From contig JAVXUO010001427.1 of the NCBI GenBank assembly GCA_033065855.1, forward strand, positions 62,001 to 126,000: 64,000 bases of DNA, given 5' to 3'. Source of the stretch: Escallonia rubra (Eukaryota; Streptophyta; Magnoliopsida; Escalloniales; Escalloniaceae). Under the pieces are notes generated by a model. The model saw only the letters and a program-made list of their open reading frames with translations, was not told where the DNA came from and searched no databases. Below, one piece after another: positions 1 to 12,300 of this stretch. How positions within the stretch are numbered: the stretch's first letter is position 1; each line of letters opens with the position of its first letter. Made by a program: the position numbers and the translations under genes.

Positions 1-1557
1 AATAGTTCATCTACTCGTTAAACATCAAAATCAGGAGGGAATGAGCCAAATAAACCTTCCTTCATGAAGGTTAATCGTAAAACTTAGGAAGCACAGACAC
101 CACCACAAGACACGACTACAAGACACCACTACAAGGCAATATATACGTGTCCCACAGCTACGGGACAATCGAAAATGAGCAGTCATTGAACAGAAGCACT
201 TTCCTGCTGAACTATCGTCTCTGATTTGAAAATAAAGATCACTTACCAGAAATAACCAGCAAATTCTACATCTACTTCTTTCATTATGCAAAGAAAGACA
301 ATGTTCAGAAACATTAAAATTGTATATCTTTATTTCTTTATAAAGCAAGTATATTATCTCCAAAGGACCTGTACTAAAAAATTATACACTAATGGCCATC
401 TATCCGTAACGATAAGCTATCCCAGAACTCAAAAAGATAGCTATATCAGAGCCAAACGAAAATGCACACGGCGACAATCTTTCTGCTTAAAACTTTTCTA
501 TTACATTTGCGCCATACAATCTAGAAAAGAAAAGCAGGGCAACATCTCAAAACACCGTTTCTGCCAGTTCCACCTCTATAAAGACCCAACTGCAAAGAAG
601 CTCTAGAATGACTGAGGCATAATATCAAATTACAATTTTATACATACCCCCCTATGCACGTAAGAAATAAGAGTAAATTGAAAAGCATTATTTTCAGGCT
701 TTGCTAACTTTTTTCACAGCATAGTTTTGGCTATCAATTTTGATCTTTTAATCAAGTAGTTAAGGCACAGACGTCTAAGTGCTACTCAAAATTAATGTAG
801 AAAACTAATTCAAACAATCAACCCTATAAACTTAGATACTTTAACATCTAGCCAAAAATCAACTGCAAAGACCAATTTCACTAAAAGATGAGCTAGCATA
901 TAAAGTGAGATACCAGATTTCCAAGCTTTCTCATTCCGATTTACATTCCTGAATCAAGCTTCTACCATAATCTGAGATATCGAATTTATGACTAAATCGG
1001 TTTCTAATCCTTGGTGTCATTCTCAAGACAATGACTACGCAAAGCATCCACTGTAACTGAGCTTCTAGCAAATAGGTAAGATCTCTAATGCGTTAAGCAT
1101 ACACTCATTTCTACTCCAAATTTACTGATACAGACGACCAATACTCTTGAAAGGACCCATTTGTCCACTAAAACCTCATGCCAAAGCTTGTAGTCTCACT
1201 ACCATACATGGTAAAAGACAAACAAGATGTACCAGAAAGAAAACAGGACCCATTAATCACAAAGTCAATAGTAAACAAACTAACTAATTGTTCGTCTAAA
1301 GAAAATTCATAGCATTTAATCTCAACCACGAACAGCAAGGCAAATACACAGTTGTACTAACATCTCACCCTTTGTGCTAATCTTGGCCTGAGAGGGAAAG
1401 AAACGAAAAGCAAAGAGGTGAGAACAAATTGCCCAATAAGAGCTTTTACCCACAGAGGGCCAAAATGGATACATAACTGAGTTATCAAATAGAGCCAATG
1501 AATGGGAATTTAGATAACTGGATTAAATTTCACATACGAATGATAAAAGTGACCAAA
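1..1557. other. AT-rich stretch, no gene recognised
   Basis: Short open frames occur here on both strands but none shows a family motif or a convincing pair of splice sites. If NRPA1 is intact, this is part of its seventh intron, because the next exon was not found before the window edge. A GTAAGT donor-like site on the minus strand near 242-248 follows a short open stretch, but no good acceptor lies upstream, so it is not called an exon. Confidence 0.5.
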
Positions 1558-2040
1558 AGGGGTTAAGCTATGAAGCACGGGTGCTTCAAAAGGGGGGAAG
1601 TATCGGGGTCGGACACGGGTGCGGCTCGGGTGTGGGTCAGGTGCGCATCCGTTATTTTCCCTTTATTTTTTTTATTTACTGAATTTAGAGTACGGCTCGG
1701 GTGCGGATCTGACACTTTTGGGTCAAAAACATAATTTTCAAAAGATGTTTCGGGGCTTGAACATAGGACCTCATTTTTGTGGGGGTGAAAACATAAAATC
1801 AATATTAGTAACACTATCCAAAAATTAGGGTAGAGGAGTCTGATAGAGAGAAAGAGAGATAGCGGCAGAGGCAGTCGGATTCGCAACCACCCGGCGACAC
1901 CGGCGACCAACCGCGAAATCATTGACTTCCCGCGACACCCAGCGAACACCCGCGACCACCCTACTCACCTCCGGCAGCATTTCTTCGAATGTATATCTCT
2001 GATCTCCTCTCCGTCTTCCTCTCTGTCTTCAATTTTATTT

Positions 2041-3182
2041 AAGGGTTAATTACAAAACTGTCCCCTGAGGTTTACACGTTTTTATACTTTGCCCCCTGTG
2101 TTTACAACTTTTGCAAAACTGTCCCTCGAGGTTGACAAAATCGTTGCAAATAGCTCCAAAATTGGACGTCCGTTCAATTTTGGACGTTAAGTGATCATGT
2201 GCGGTGCACATGCCATTTTGGCATGGGCAAATTTGTAATTTCCCTGCCCCTTCTTCCCCACTTTGGCAAATTTGTAATTTCCGGTAGCCAGCCCTAGATC
2301 GGGCGGTGCTTATGCCAGATCTCGGCAGCCCCACTTCCGGCCACGCAAGTAGCCACCGGCGACAACTCCGACTACGCACCTTCGCCGAAACACCATTGCT
2401 TAACGTCTCTGCGAGCACCGTGCCTCGATCAATGCCCCACTGCTACCATCGCACGATATCACCGGCCAACCAAAAATTCCGATCGAGACCAAACGACGAC
2501 CATCGGCCAGTCGTCAACCCTCTTGTTCCCCATTCTGGCAAATTTGTAATTTCTGGCAGCCGGCCCTAGATCGGGCGGTGCTTATGCCAGATCTCGGCAG
2601 CTCCACTTCCGGCCACGCACATAGCCACCGGCGACAACTCCGGCTACGCACCTTCGCCGAAACACCATTGCCCAACGTCTCCGCGAGCACCGTGCCTCGA
2701 TCAACGCCCTACTGCAACCATCGCACGATATCACCGGCCAACCAAAAATTCCGATGGAGACCAAACGACGACCATCGGCCAGTCGTCGACCCTCTTCCTC
2801 TATCCACCGAGCAGCCGCCATGGCCACCAGGACCTCAAATTGCCGTCACCACTACAGTTTCACAGCGAGCCAAAACGGCAGTTGTCGATCTCTAACCTTA
2901 ATTGCCGAAATCTACAACCATCGGTGACAGTCCGTTTGATGAACAGAGAGAGAACAACACAGTGAGGAAGAAGGGGCAGGGAAATTACAAATTTGCCCAT
3001 GCCAAAATGGCATGTGCACCGCACATGATCACTTAACGTCCAAAATTGAACGGACGTCCAATTTTGGAGCTATTTGCAACGGTTTTGTCAACCTCGAGGG
3101 ACAGTTTTGCAAAAGTTGTAAACACAGGGGGCAAAGTGCAAAAACGTGTAAACCTCAGGGGACAGTTTTGTAATTAACCCTT
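2041..3182. mobile_element. Nested long-TIR element (Mutator-like)
   Basis: The first about 215 bp (2041-2255) and the last about 215 bp (2968-3182) are near-perfect inverted repeats starting AAGGGTTAATTACAAAACTG. A 7-bp TTTTATT direct repeat flanks it when one extra base is included on each side, but the flank is AT-rich so this is weak. The GGGTTAATTAC start is also seen in the H2B-carrying element at 44372, so the two probably belong to related MULE families. The core is GC-rich and internally duplicated and may be captured gene sequence of unknown origin. Confidence 0.75.
2255..2810. repeat. 272-bp tandem duplication in the element core
   Basis: The segment with GATCGGGCGGTGCTTATGCC at 2297 recurs at 2569 with only scattered substitutions, and similarity continues through the AAACGACGACCATCGGCC stretch. 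Open frames of about 100 codons run through both copies on the plus strand, but they have no start context, intron pattern or family motif and are treated as non-coding. Confidence 0.7.
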
Positions 3183-3897
3183 TATTTTATTTTTTGTTTC
3201 TGTTTTGTAAGGTGTTTTTGTGAATTTCTAGTCTCACTTCGCACATCACAGTAAATTGGAACCAATTTGTGACAATGTATTTTTATTGTGTTAAAGGCTT
3301 AAATTAAAGCAGTGGTTCAGTGATTATTCTGATTTGATTCATGTCTAAAATTTTGTACTTTGATGGAGTACTTTGCTTGTTTGATAGTTTGAACCAATTT
3401 GTGACAGTGTATTGATGGAGTACTTTGCTTGTTTGATAGTTTGAACTTTGATGCTATATTGGTACTTTTGTTATGAATATGATGTAATTTGGTGGTGGTT
3501 ATTATGTATTTGATGGTATTGTACTATTGTTGAATGGTTAAATTATATAGCATTATGTCTTTTTATGCACTTTCTTAAGATCCAAATTGTTTAGAAATTA
3601 AATGCTAGGTGTACATAGTAAAAAATATATATCATATATATAAAATATATATATAATATTTGCCATATCCCCGCCTCACCCGTATCCTAAAATTTTCAAA
3701 ATGCCATATCCGCGTATCCGCACCCGCACCCACCCGTGCTTCTTAGGGGTTAAATGACCAATAACCAAATATCTAATACAATTTGTCTAATCTAGTGGGT
3801 GTCACATACACAATTGCTTATTATTAAACATCACAAAATCATGGTTATGCTATATCAAATATCGCAACCGACACATCACATTTAAGTACTATCTGTC

Positions 3898-4898
3898 TAT
3901 GAAGCACGGGTGCTTCAAACTAGGTGAAGCACCGGGGTCGGGTGCGCGTCGGGTGCGGGTGCGGGTGCGGGGTGGGTGCGTGTCGGGTACGTGTCCGATA
4001 TTCTGGTTTTATTTCTTTTATTTCCTAAATATCGGGTGCGGATAAGACACGGGTCGGGGGCGGATTGGACACTTGAATGAAATTTTCGGGGGTCAAAACG
4101 TAGAACAGAAGTTTCCGGGGATCAAAACATAAATAAAAAAACTTACACTAACCTAATTAACGGGCAGATCTGGAAGAGTAGAGAGACAGAAAGAGAGAAA
4201 AGCGAGAGAGAGCAGCGGCGGCATTAGGCATCAGCTACGAGGCAACCACCGGCGACCACCGCGACCAGCCTCGACGACCAGCCCTTACCTCCGGCAGATA
4301 TGTAAAGCGGGGAGAGACTAAGAGAGAGAGAGAAGCGACGACAAATGCAAGTTATCAGCCGGCGTAGAGATCGACATCCGCCGCTAAGTCGTCGTCCGTC
4401 TCTCTCTCTCTCTCTCTCTCTCAATCTCTCCAGTCCCCACCTTGACTCTTTGGCTCTTGTGCGCCGCGAAGTCGTCGCCGCTTGAACACACCTGTCTTTT
4501 TGTGGATTCATCTTCAAATATCTCACTCTAGCTTTCACACACGAGAGATATGGAGTTATATATAGGGACTTCCTACTTTGAGGCTTCGTTTGACTCCAAA
4601 AATAATTGGTTTGTGTTTCTCTTAAGCGCTGGCTTGCTAATATTTTGGCAAAATTTTACTTATTTGTTTTGTATTAGTTATTGGCTTTGTATAATTTTTA
4701 AAACAAACTTAGATGTGTTTTTTACAAAAATAGGATTTACTTTTATCGTCATAAGATTTAATATGTTTAAAAATTCAGGGTATATAATTAAAAAAATAAA
4801 TATAAAATTTGTCGTATCCCCACTGCACCCGTATCCTAAAATTTTCAAAAATTCCGTATCGGCATATCCACACCCGTACCCGCGTCTGTGCTTCATAG
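3898..4898. mobile_element. Second copy of the CTATGAAGCACGGG TIR element
   Basis: The left end at 3898 reads CTATGAAGCACGGGTGCTTC and the right end at 4880-4898 carries its imperfect inverted form. It starts only about 150 bp after the copy ending at 3744, in the same orientation judged by the GGGTGCGG-rich left arm. The flanks CTATCTGT and TTATTTGT are only partly alike, so the target duplication has decayed. The core has (GA)n and (CT)n runs near 4320-4420 and no transposase. Confidence 0.65.
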
Positions 4899-6320
4899 TT
4901 ATTTGTGAAAGTGACTTTCAAATTCAAATATCACCCACAATTTAGTATTTGATAGATATATCTATTATCCATTTGAATTTCAAAAATAGTAATTGTAGAC
5001 TCACATTGAAGAAGAGGACAAAAATATGAATCTACGAAACAAAAATCAGCTCAATCGGAGATCGGATGAGTGAGATTTCGTCAAAAGAATTTCGGGTGAA
5101 AGTTCAAGGCACAAAAGACGACGAAATTCTTAAAGGGAAAGGGACAAAGCAGAACGTGACACGTGGCACAAAAACCAAATACCATAGGTAGAAAGTTGAT
5201 GTTTAAACGAGACAACTTTTGATGTCATGTTATGTACATGTGCATATATGCATACATGTGCAAGGATGTACCATGACAAACATAGACATGGTAATCAAGG
5301 GAAGTGTGCAATGCCAGGTCTCAGAAAGATTTAACAGCAGACTAAGTTTTCGGTACACCAAAAAATTAACATTGACGTTAATTGACTTAAAAAAAGAGCA
5401 ATACAACAAAGGTAATGACACTGATTTGCACAGAGGAAAAAGAGTGCATAAGAACCCTTACCTCAAAGAAGCAAATTTAGCGTCACAAGTGTCCTTATCT
5501 TAATTCGATTACAACCTTTTGCATGAAAACCCAAAAGCATAACTAGGTCTTTTTCTTCTCCTTTGCCTCTCCACTAATATATCAAGACTTTTATGTCTTC
5601 CTCATTCTTATATCGTTGCAAATGTAGTATGACCTGAAGGCCTAATTGCTAATGCAATTATAATATGTCTCAGTCCAAGTCAAAATCTCTTTATATGACT
5701 AGTCAAATTACAAGAGCGACTAAATAATATCATATGCTAATTTGTCACTAAAATTACTTCCAAACAAGTTTCCTAAGGCCCACAAAAGAAAATTTTGGGT
5801 ATTAAACAGCCCGTAAAAATAGTTAGTTTCAATTTCACCAAAGCAAATTTATGAACGACCCACTAGAGTATGCATTTAGAATCGCTCAAAGCACAGTTGA
5901 CAAATAAACTTACCTGGGAACAAATACAGGATGCAACTAGAAATCATATCGATAAAGGTTTAGCCTAGTGCATGATGCTACCGCACTGCGGATTCCAAGG
6001 GCAGATGCACGCATATCCAAAGATAGGGTTTCTAATATTTTTCAAAGTCCCTTCACATACATGTTCATAGTAAATATGTCAACAATTTTCCTTTAGGGAG
6101 TCAAAGAAAAAAAATAAAACGGCATGGACACCATGTTCAAATTGTATACAAATTTCTGAAACACTATATGTGAGGTAAATGCAATTATCTTGTTGGGCTA
6201 GCCAATTGGTCCAAGGGAATCAAGTATTGAGCAGATCTATATTTTAGTCGAAATACTTGTAGCAAAAGGGAGAGTATACTAGAAAAAGTAACAACACAGA
6301 GTGTAGAAAAAAAGACTCAC
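4899..6320. other. No gene recognised; probable NRPA1 intron 7
   Basis: AT-rich DNA after the last NRPA1 exon found. I looked on the minus strand for the expected next conserved block (bridge region before the catalytic Asp motif) and did not see it. An element-like sequence with AGGGCAGATGCACGC lies near 6000. Confidence 0.5.
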
Positions 6321-9300
6321 CCGTTGCAGTTTTTTTGTCAAACAACCCATTTATAGATTGTTGGAGATCCATCCGGCGTTTAACGACATTGGAACTCTCC
6401 GACTGGTTAACAAGAGTGTTTCTTAAAGCTAAATTCAACTGTAACACCTTGCCCAATAGAACAGTATGAGGATGCTCCATGACCTGAAGAAAGCAGTAAT
6501 GTAAGAGATTCGATTTGCAAAAGACATGACAAACTCTATACACTCCTCAGGTAGGTCTCCCCAACCTGTGGAAAAGGATACAAGAACCAAGTTCTGAGTA
6601 GGTAGAAAAATAAGATGGGAACATACTATTCAACAAGTTCCCCTGCCACATTCAAACTGGAGAAAATTTTGACCTCACATTAAAGGAGAAGCAACATTTT
6701 ATCCAATACCTAGTCTGCTTTTTTGCTTGAGTTGCAAATCTAAACATAAAATTAGCTCCAGCTAGTTCGCCTCTCAAAGTTATTTCACAAGGAAAACAAA
6801 GTCATAGGAATCTAGGCGAAAAGGCATAGATAGAATGCCGGTCCAAAGTAGCATACTTACAGAATCACCACTCTTGGATGCAGGACGGAATTTGATAGGA
6901 GGTACGAGAACAGCCTCTAGGAAAAACATGGAGTGACCTGTCTTGCTTGATATGTTAATCCCCTCCCGATGGACATCACAGATGAAGGAGCAGAGGTCAG
7001 CCTCATTTTCCCATAAGCGCTTTACCATATCTTTGACCTGCAAATTAAAAAGAATGAAAGTTTAGCATGGACTTCCAAGTTTCTAAGTCTACAACGTCAA
7101 ACAGGAGCAAGTACACGGCACAAGTATACCTCAGACGGTGAGAGAGATCTGGAAGATAAATCCTTCTCCTTTTGGTACTCAGAAGACACCTTCGCCTTTT
7201 TCTTTACACCCTTTTTTCTGGTAGAATCATCGATCCCATCAGAGGTAGCTGTAAATGAACTGATTTCAGCAGTGTCACAACCATTATCCCATGTGCAGTC
7301 ATTTACATCTATCACCTCGGAGGAGGTCTTATCCTCTCCACCATTGTATGGCTCTTCTAATTTGGAACCCCTGATTATATTTCCTCTTCTCTTGGCACCA
7401 GACATATCATTCTACATATGGTTCATAATAGAAATATAAGGGCATACGAAGCTTAACAAGGCAGAAAAACTACACATCGCATCAATTTATCCATTTTAGG
7501 GGAAGGAAAGAAAATCAGCACGAACTAATTTATGACGTGAATTACAAAGTAAGACAACAATTACTACTAATAACACGAAATTACAAAGCAAGGTTGCAGC
7601 GAAATCATCCCCTAATTGAGGATCATAAGCCAAGGCCTCTCATCATGCATAGACGTCCTAAAATTCTATTAGACTCCAACTGTATCATTATAGTGGTCAA
7701 CTTAACCTCTTCTTAAAGTGTTCCAAGGGTCATAAGCGAAACTTTATTTTTCGGCCATGAAATTTTTGTGAGTTTATAAAACTCCCTTTAAACGTCACGC
7801 GATTTGGCAAAGTAAAAAAGTAATAATCCAACGTCTTTAATTTACACATACATAAATGTAACGTGGGTGAGGGTATATACACACCCTTTCTACCCCCTTT
7901 CAAATTTCATTGTCGCAAAAAGGGTGTACAGTTAGCTTCACCCTATGACATTCATGTAGTTCAGTTTCTCATATTTATATTATTTGAACACGTAATGACA
8001 TCCATATAGCCATAATGTCTCTTATTCTGGCAAGTAAGAAATGTTTCAGATACCCCCCAAAAAAAGGGGCCGATGGTGTATACTAGGACCAACTATAAAG
8101 GATAAGGTTCTGAAAAAAAAAAAAAAATCCTGACAAAACCCCTGAAAAAAACCAAGTCCCCGCCGCCCCAGCACAAAACTCAGTCAAAAAATATGCAAAT
8201 GCCATAGTCAAGCCATGAAAAATCAAAAGCAAACCAAAGGAAAAGGACAACTTGCAAGTGTATTAAAGTCAACTCATCTCCAACAAAAGTGTGCCTGCTC
8301 CTAGTCCAGACAACAGACATCGTAAGCAGCGGTGCCACTCTCCACCTCTGCAGAAACTTTTAAGGAATCTACACCCTTCCCCGCCCATGAAAGATTGAGA
8401 GCAATGGAAAAAACAAAGCCCAAACTTCCAAATCACCAGCCATTGATTTGTGACAGGATAGAATAAATAGATACCATTCCAAAAGATGCACAGCATAATC
8501 AATCATAATCAGACATCAGACAGATGGAATGGGCGAAGCTGTCAACAAAAAAATTGGCCAGTTTCGAAGCAGCAGAAAGGATATCATGTCACGTACCACA
8601 TAAAACCATCCAAATGCAGGTGTAGTGACCTTCGGATTCTTAGCACCGCAATTTTCGCACTTTGTGAATTTTGGCTTCAGAAATTTATTCAAAACAGACA
8701 TAGCCTCAGTAAACTGAAGAGAGGTCCAAGATTGTTTCTTTTGATGCTGGAACGTGCCACTTTGTGCACCAGAGTGCACAGTAGAACATGAAACATGACT
8801 CCCATCACTCTCCTCTGATTGGACCGGTTCGCCTAGTGAAACTGCTTCCAATGTTTTGGCCCCCAGGATGTCACCCTTGGCTATCATTTCCAATTGAGAA
8901 GTACATGTCTCAACCTTACACAACAATTATTATTTATTTCAAAAGGGGTGCGGGGAGACAAAAAGTTGCTCTCAACTTAAAAATGTGTGTATGAGAGTGA
9001 GAGGGAGGGGGAGAAGGGGGGGGGGAGAATTGAGTGAACGTACCTGAAGTCTATCTGCCCTAAAATGAAGGCAAAAGAAGCAGGTCCGGTTTAGAAGATT
9101 TTGAAGCATATGAAATAGCAAAGGATTGTAGACCGGTGTAACAAGATCAATATGACCACAATGACCTGGGCAGAAAAACGCGCGCTGCCCACATGATTTA
9201 CAACTGCATAGACAAAAGTACGATTATAAGGATTAAGGACCAATTTTCTTTTTTTTTAAATTCTGATTATAGTAAAAATAACCCCAGAGGAGAGGCAACA

Positions 9301-12300
9301 CGTGTACAAGCACAATAAATAAAGGTCCAAAGCACCAAGATAGTGCTCGGGAGTTACAAGAAAACACAAAACATCCGACGGCACACCTCTCGAGAACCAC
9401 TCAGAGAATTACAAAGCTGGTCCTAGGTAGAAATCATCCAGAAAATCTATCAATTTGCAACCCGATCTAGGGATTCCTCCATAAGCCAGAAGAAAAGAAA
9501 AAAGAAAGCAACGAGAAATTAGGAATCTCCTCGCCATCAAAAGTTACAGCTTGTTTCTCTCCCGCCAAACGGACCAAAAAAGTTACAGCGGTGCTAACCT
9601 CCACCTTTTCCATGAACTCTTTGACACAGTCACCCCTATCCAGCTCAACAAAAAATCCTCAACCGATCTCGACATTACCCAAGCCACATCCTTACTATAT
9701 CACAATGAAGAAGCAAATGATCAGTAGACTCCTCCTGCTTGCACATATAACATTTCTTATTAATGATCATGTTCGCCTCCTCAAGTTATCAACAATCCAC
9801 ACAAAATCTGATTGGAGTTCCATTCACCACCAAAACAATAATATTCTTCACAAACTCCATGCACCACTAACTATGTTATTCCAAAAACCCACGCTGTAAC
9901 AAAGACTAGAAAGGTGGGAAATCCGTCCGAGATATTCCTTTCCAAACCTACACTCCACCACTTTCCTCCACAAAGAACTTTCCTCCTAAGAGAACCTCCA
10001 CAACCACTTCCCTAGAAGGGCCCAATTAATTTAACCCCAACCTACCTACATAGAATGTGCAGAGTCTCCCAATTCACCAAGTGATATTTATAAGACTCTT
10101 CCTTCTCTTTCCAGAGAAAGAATCTCCTAGTGGGAAACAACAACACATAATAACTCGGAAGGCTAGATAGAGTACTTTTAATAAGTGTAAGCCGAACTCC
10201 ATTAGAAAGATATTGCCTCTTCCACCCTGCCAATCCAGACTTATAACAAGCAATGATAGGATCCCAAACTAACCCTATACTTCCTTCATGCTCCCAAAGG
10301 AAGACCTAAGTAAGTAGAAGGAAAAGAAGCCACCTAGCACCACAAAATATCAGCCAGCTACCTTACATTACCTAAGTACACGGACAAATTATTATATCAT
10401 AAACACAATTCTTGAGATGTAGGGGGGCGGAAGAGGGAAAGGTGAAATTTCACTGGGAAGGACAAAAAAAATATAAAAATTTACTGGACTTATCTGCAAT
10501 TTTGCTAAAAGAAACATGGGTCACTATCTCAGCAATAATTTTCATGGTGTTCTTCTCCTCAGGTGGTCACCCTCAACTTGAATATTTCCACTACTAAATC
10601 ACCTTTTGGACTTAAAAATTAATTCCCTGTTCAATTTGATTCACCTCAAATGCTCATATAAGCATATATTTCTCAACCTGCAACAGAAAGTAACCAATGG
10701 GCAGTAAGAAGACTAGTGAAGTCTTGCGGCGTGATCACACAGAACAACAAAAAACGTGAGTCAGCTTCACCTAAGGAGTTTCACTTTTTGTTAAGCATCT
10801 CGTGTGTTTTACAAGATGAAAGTATCAGCAACCAGGTTGCCATACGAGAACCACTCCATGGAAGCTTGCCAAAGTTAATAAACTTAGATAGGATAACACT
10901 TTGGTACAACATGAATGGATCATAAAGGATAAAATTGAACCACTGAGCGCGACAAGTGAATTAATAGGGGTTCGCAGGTCAGACAGCACTACCACCCCAC
11001 CCCCACCCCCCTTCCCCCGGGACCGAATCCCCCATAGGATTATGTAGTTTATCATTTCCACTGGACAAAGAAGTCACTCCCAAATAAAAGGGCATTAAAC
11101 ACTTTCTGCATATTTCCCTCTTCTGAAATACTGGGAATTAGCCATATTAAAGCAGCTATAATGCCAGTGGCATGTACGATCCTAGCATAATAAACTCGGT
11201 GGTAAACACGAAAGAGACTAACAAATGATATAGCAACAGTGAAAAAGTGATTCATCCAATTATCTTGCATAGGAATATAGAGATAACATGTTGTACGTCC
11301 AAATGGCAAGTCTGAACTGTTTCTCACAATCATAAACTCAGGTAGTTATGAATTATACACAATAGATACACGCAATTAGAAAACACTCACGATGTCTGGT
11401 CGTCGAGTGGGCCCAATGCTGGGTCATACAGTCCTCCGGGCACTGGCTTCTCCATGGTATCAAGTAAAACGGGGTTTGTAACATTCAAAACACTGTGCTT
11501 CCTGACCTCTTCATCTGTCATGAAACTAAACCGAACTGCCTCAACACTCTCGGAAGCACCCTGCATAAAGCACATAATTAGAAACCAAAATCTGAGTGAT
11601 TGCACGTGAATGCATTAAAATGCATAAAAGCCATGTCAGAATTACCGGCTATAAAGGCACTTCTTAACCAAAACTAGTTGTTTTGTCTACTTTGCCGGGC
11701 TAAATGCAGAGGCAGAAGCTAGGTTGTGTAGCATCATGGGGATGACTACGAATCACTTTCTAGCAAAGTATCAAGGAGTTTTTCTAATATCTACTAAATC
11801 AGAATATAAGAAGGTTCAACCATTATATCTACTTGGCCTGGCATCGGGCAGCTGGCTATACCTGTGCTTTGCAGCATTGAAACCTATTGGAGTAGCTCTT
11901 GGAGAACATTTCACGAATTTTGGGGCTAAAATCAAAAGTTTTAGGAGCTAAGATAATAAATGCCTCGAAATCATATATGCCTCGAAAAAACTTAAGGAGA
12001 CTTGTCTGTAACAGACGAGTATGGTTAAGCTTCTCTGCATGAAAGTTATGTAATTGGCACATTATTTGTTGTCGGGCGGTCAAACCGAGGCGAGGAGACA
12101 GTGATATTTTCATCTCCCTCAAGATGTTTTTTTGACATGGAGAACTCTGGCCATGCATCAGATTAGTAACTAAATATTCACGTGCATTTCGCCCACCTTG
12201 CTGTGGACATCTTTGGCCATAAGTACAATGGGAACTAAGGTTTCTGACGGCATAAGCTCATATACTTAAATGGTGCTATTCGTAAGGACTGATTCAGAAG

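Larger units (their letters stand above)
1567..3744. mobile_element. Non-autonomous Mutator-like TIR element, outer copy
   Basis: The left end (1567-1587) and right end (about 3730-3744) are imperfect inverted repeats built on CTATGAAGCACGGGTG. The element is flanked by a perfect 9-bp direct repeat AGGGGTTAA (1558-1566 and 3745-3753), the target duplication length of the MULE superfamily. The subterminal DNA is rich in GGGTGCGG-like repeats. No transposase frame is present. A second TIR element is inserted inside (2041-3182). The GA/CT-rich and CCGGCGA-rich stretch at 1830-1975 resembles coding or leader DNA of a plant gene but cannot be assigned. Confidence 0.75.

Noticed and set aside
200-300. 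Possible NRPA1 exon 8 with GTAAGT donor
   Set aside because: There is no acceptor at a suitable place and the translation does not resemble the conserved block that follows exon 7.
2050-2895. Open frames of 80-122 codons
   Set aside because: They lie in the TIRs and duplicated core of a transposable element, on both strands, with no protein family.
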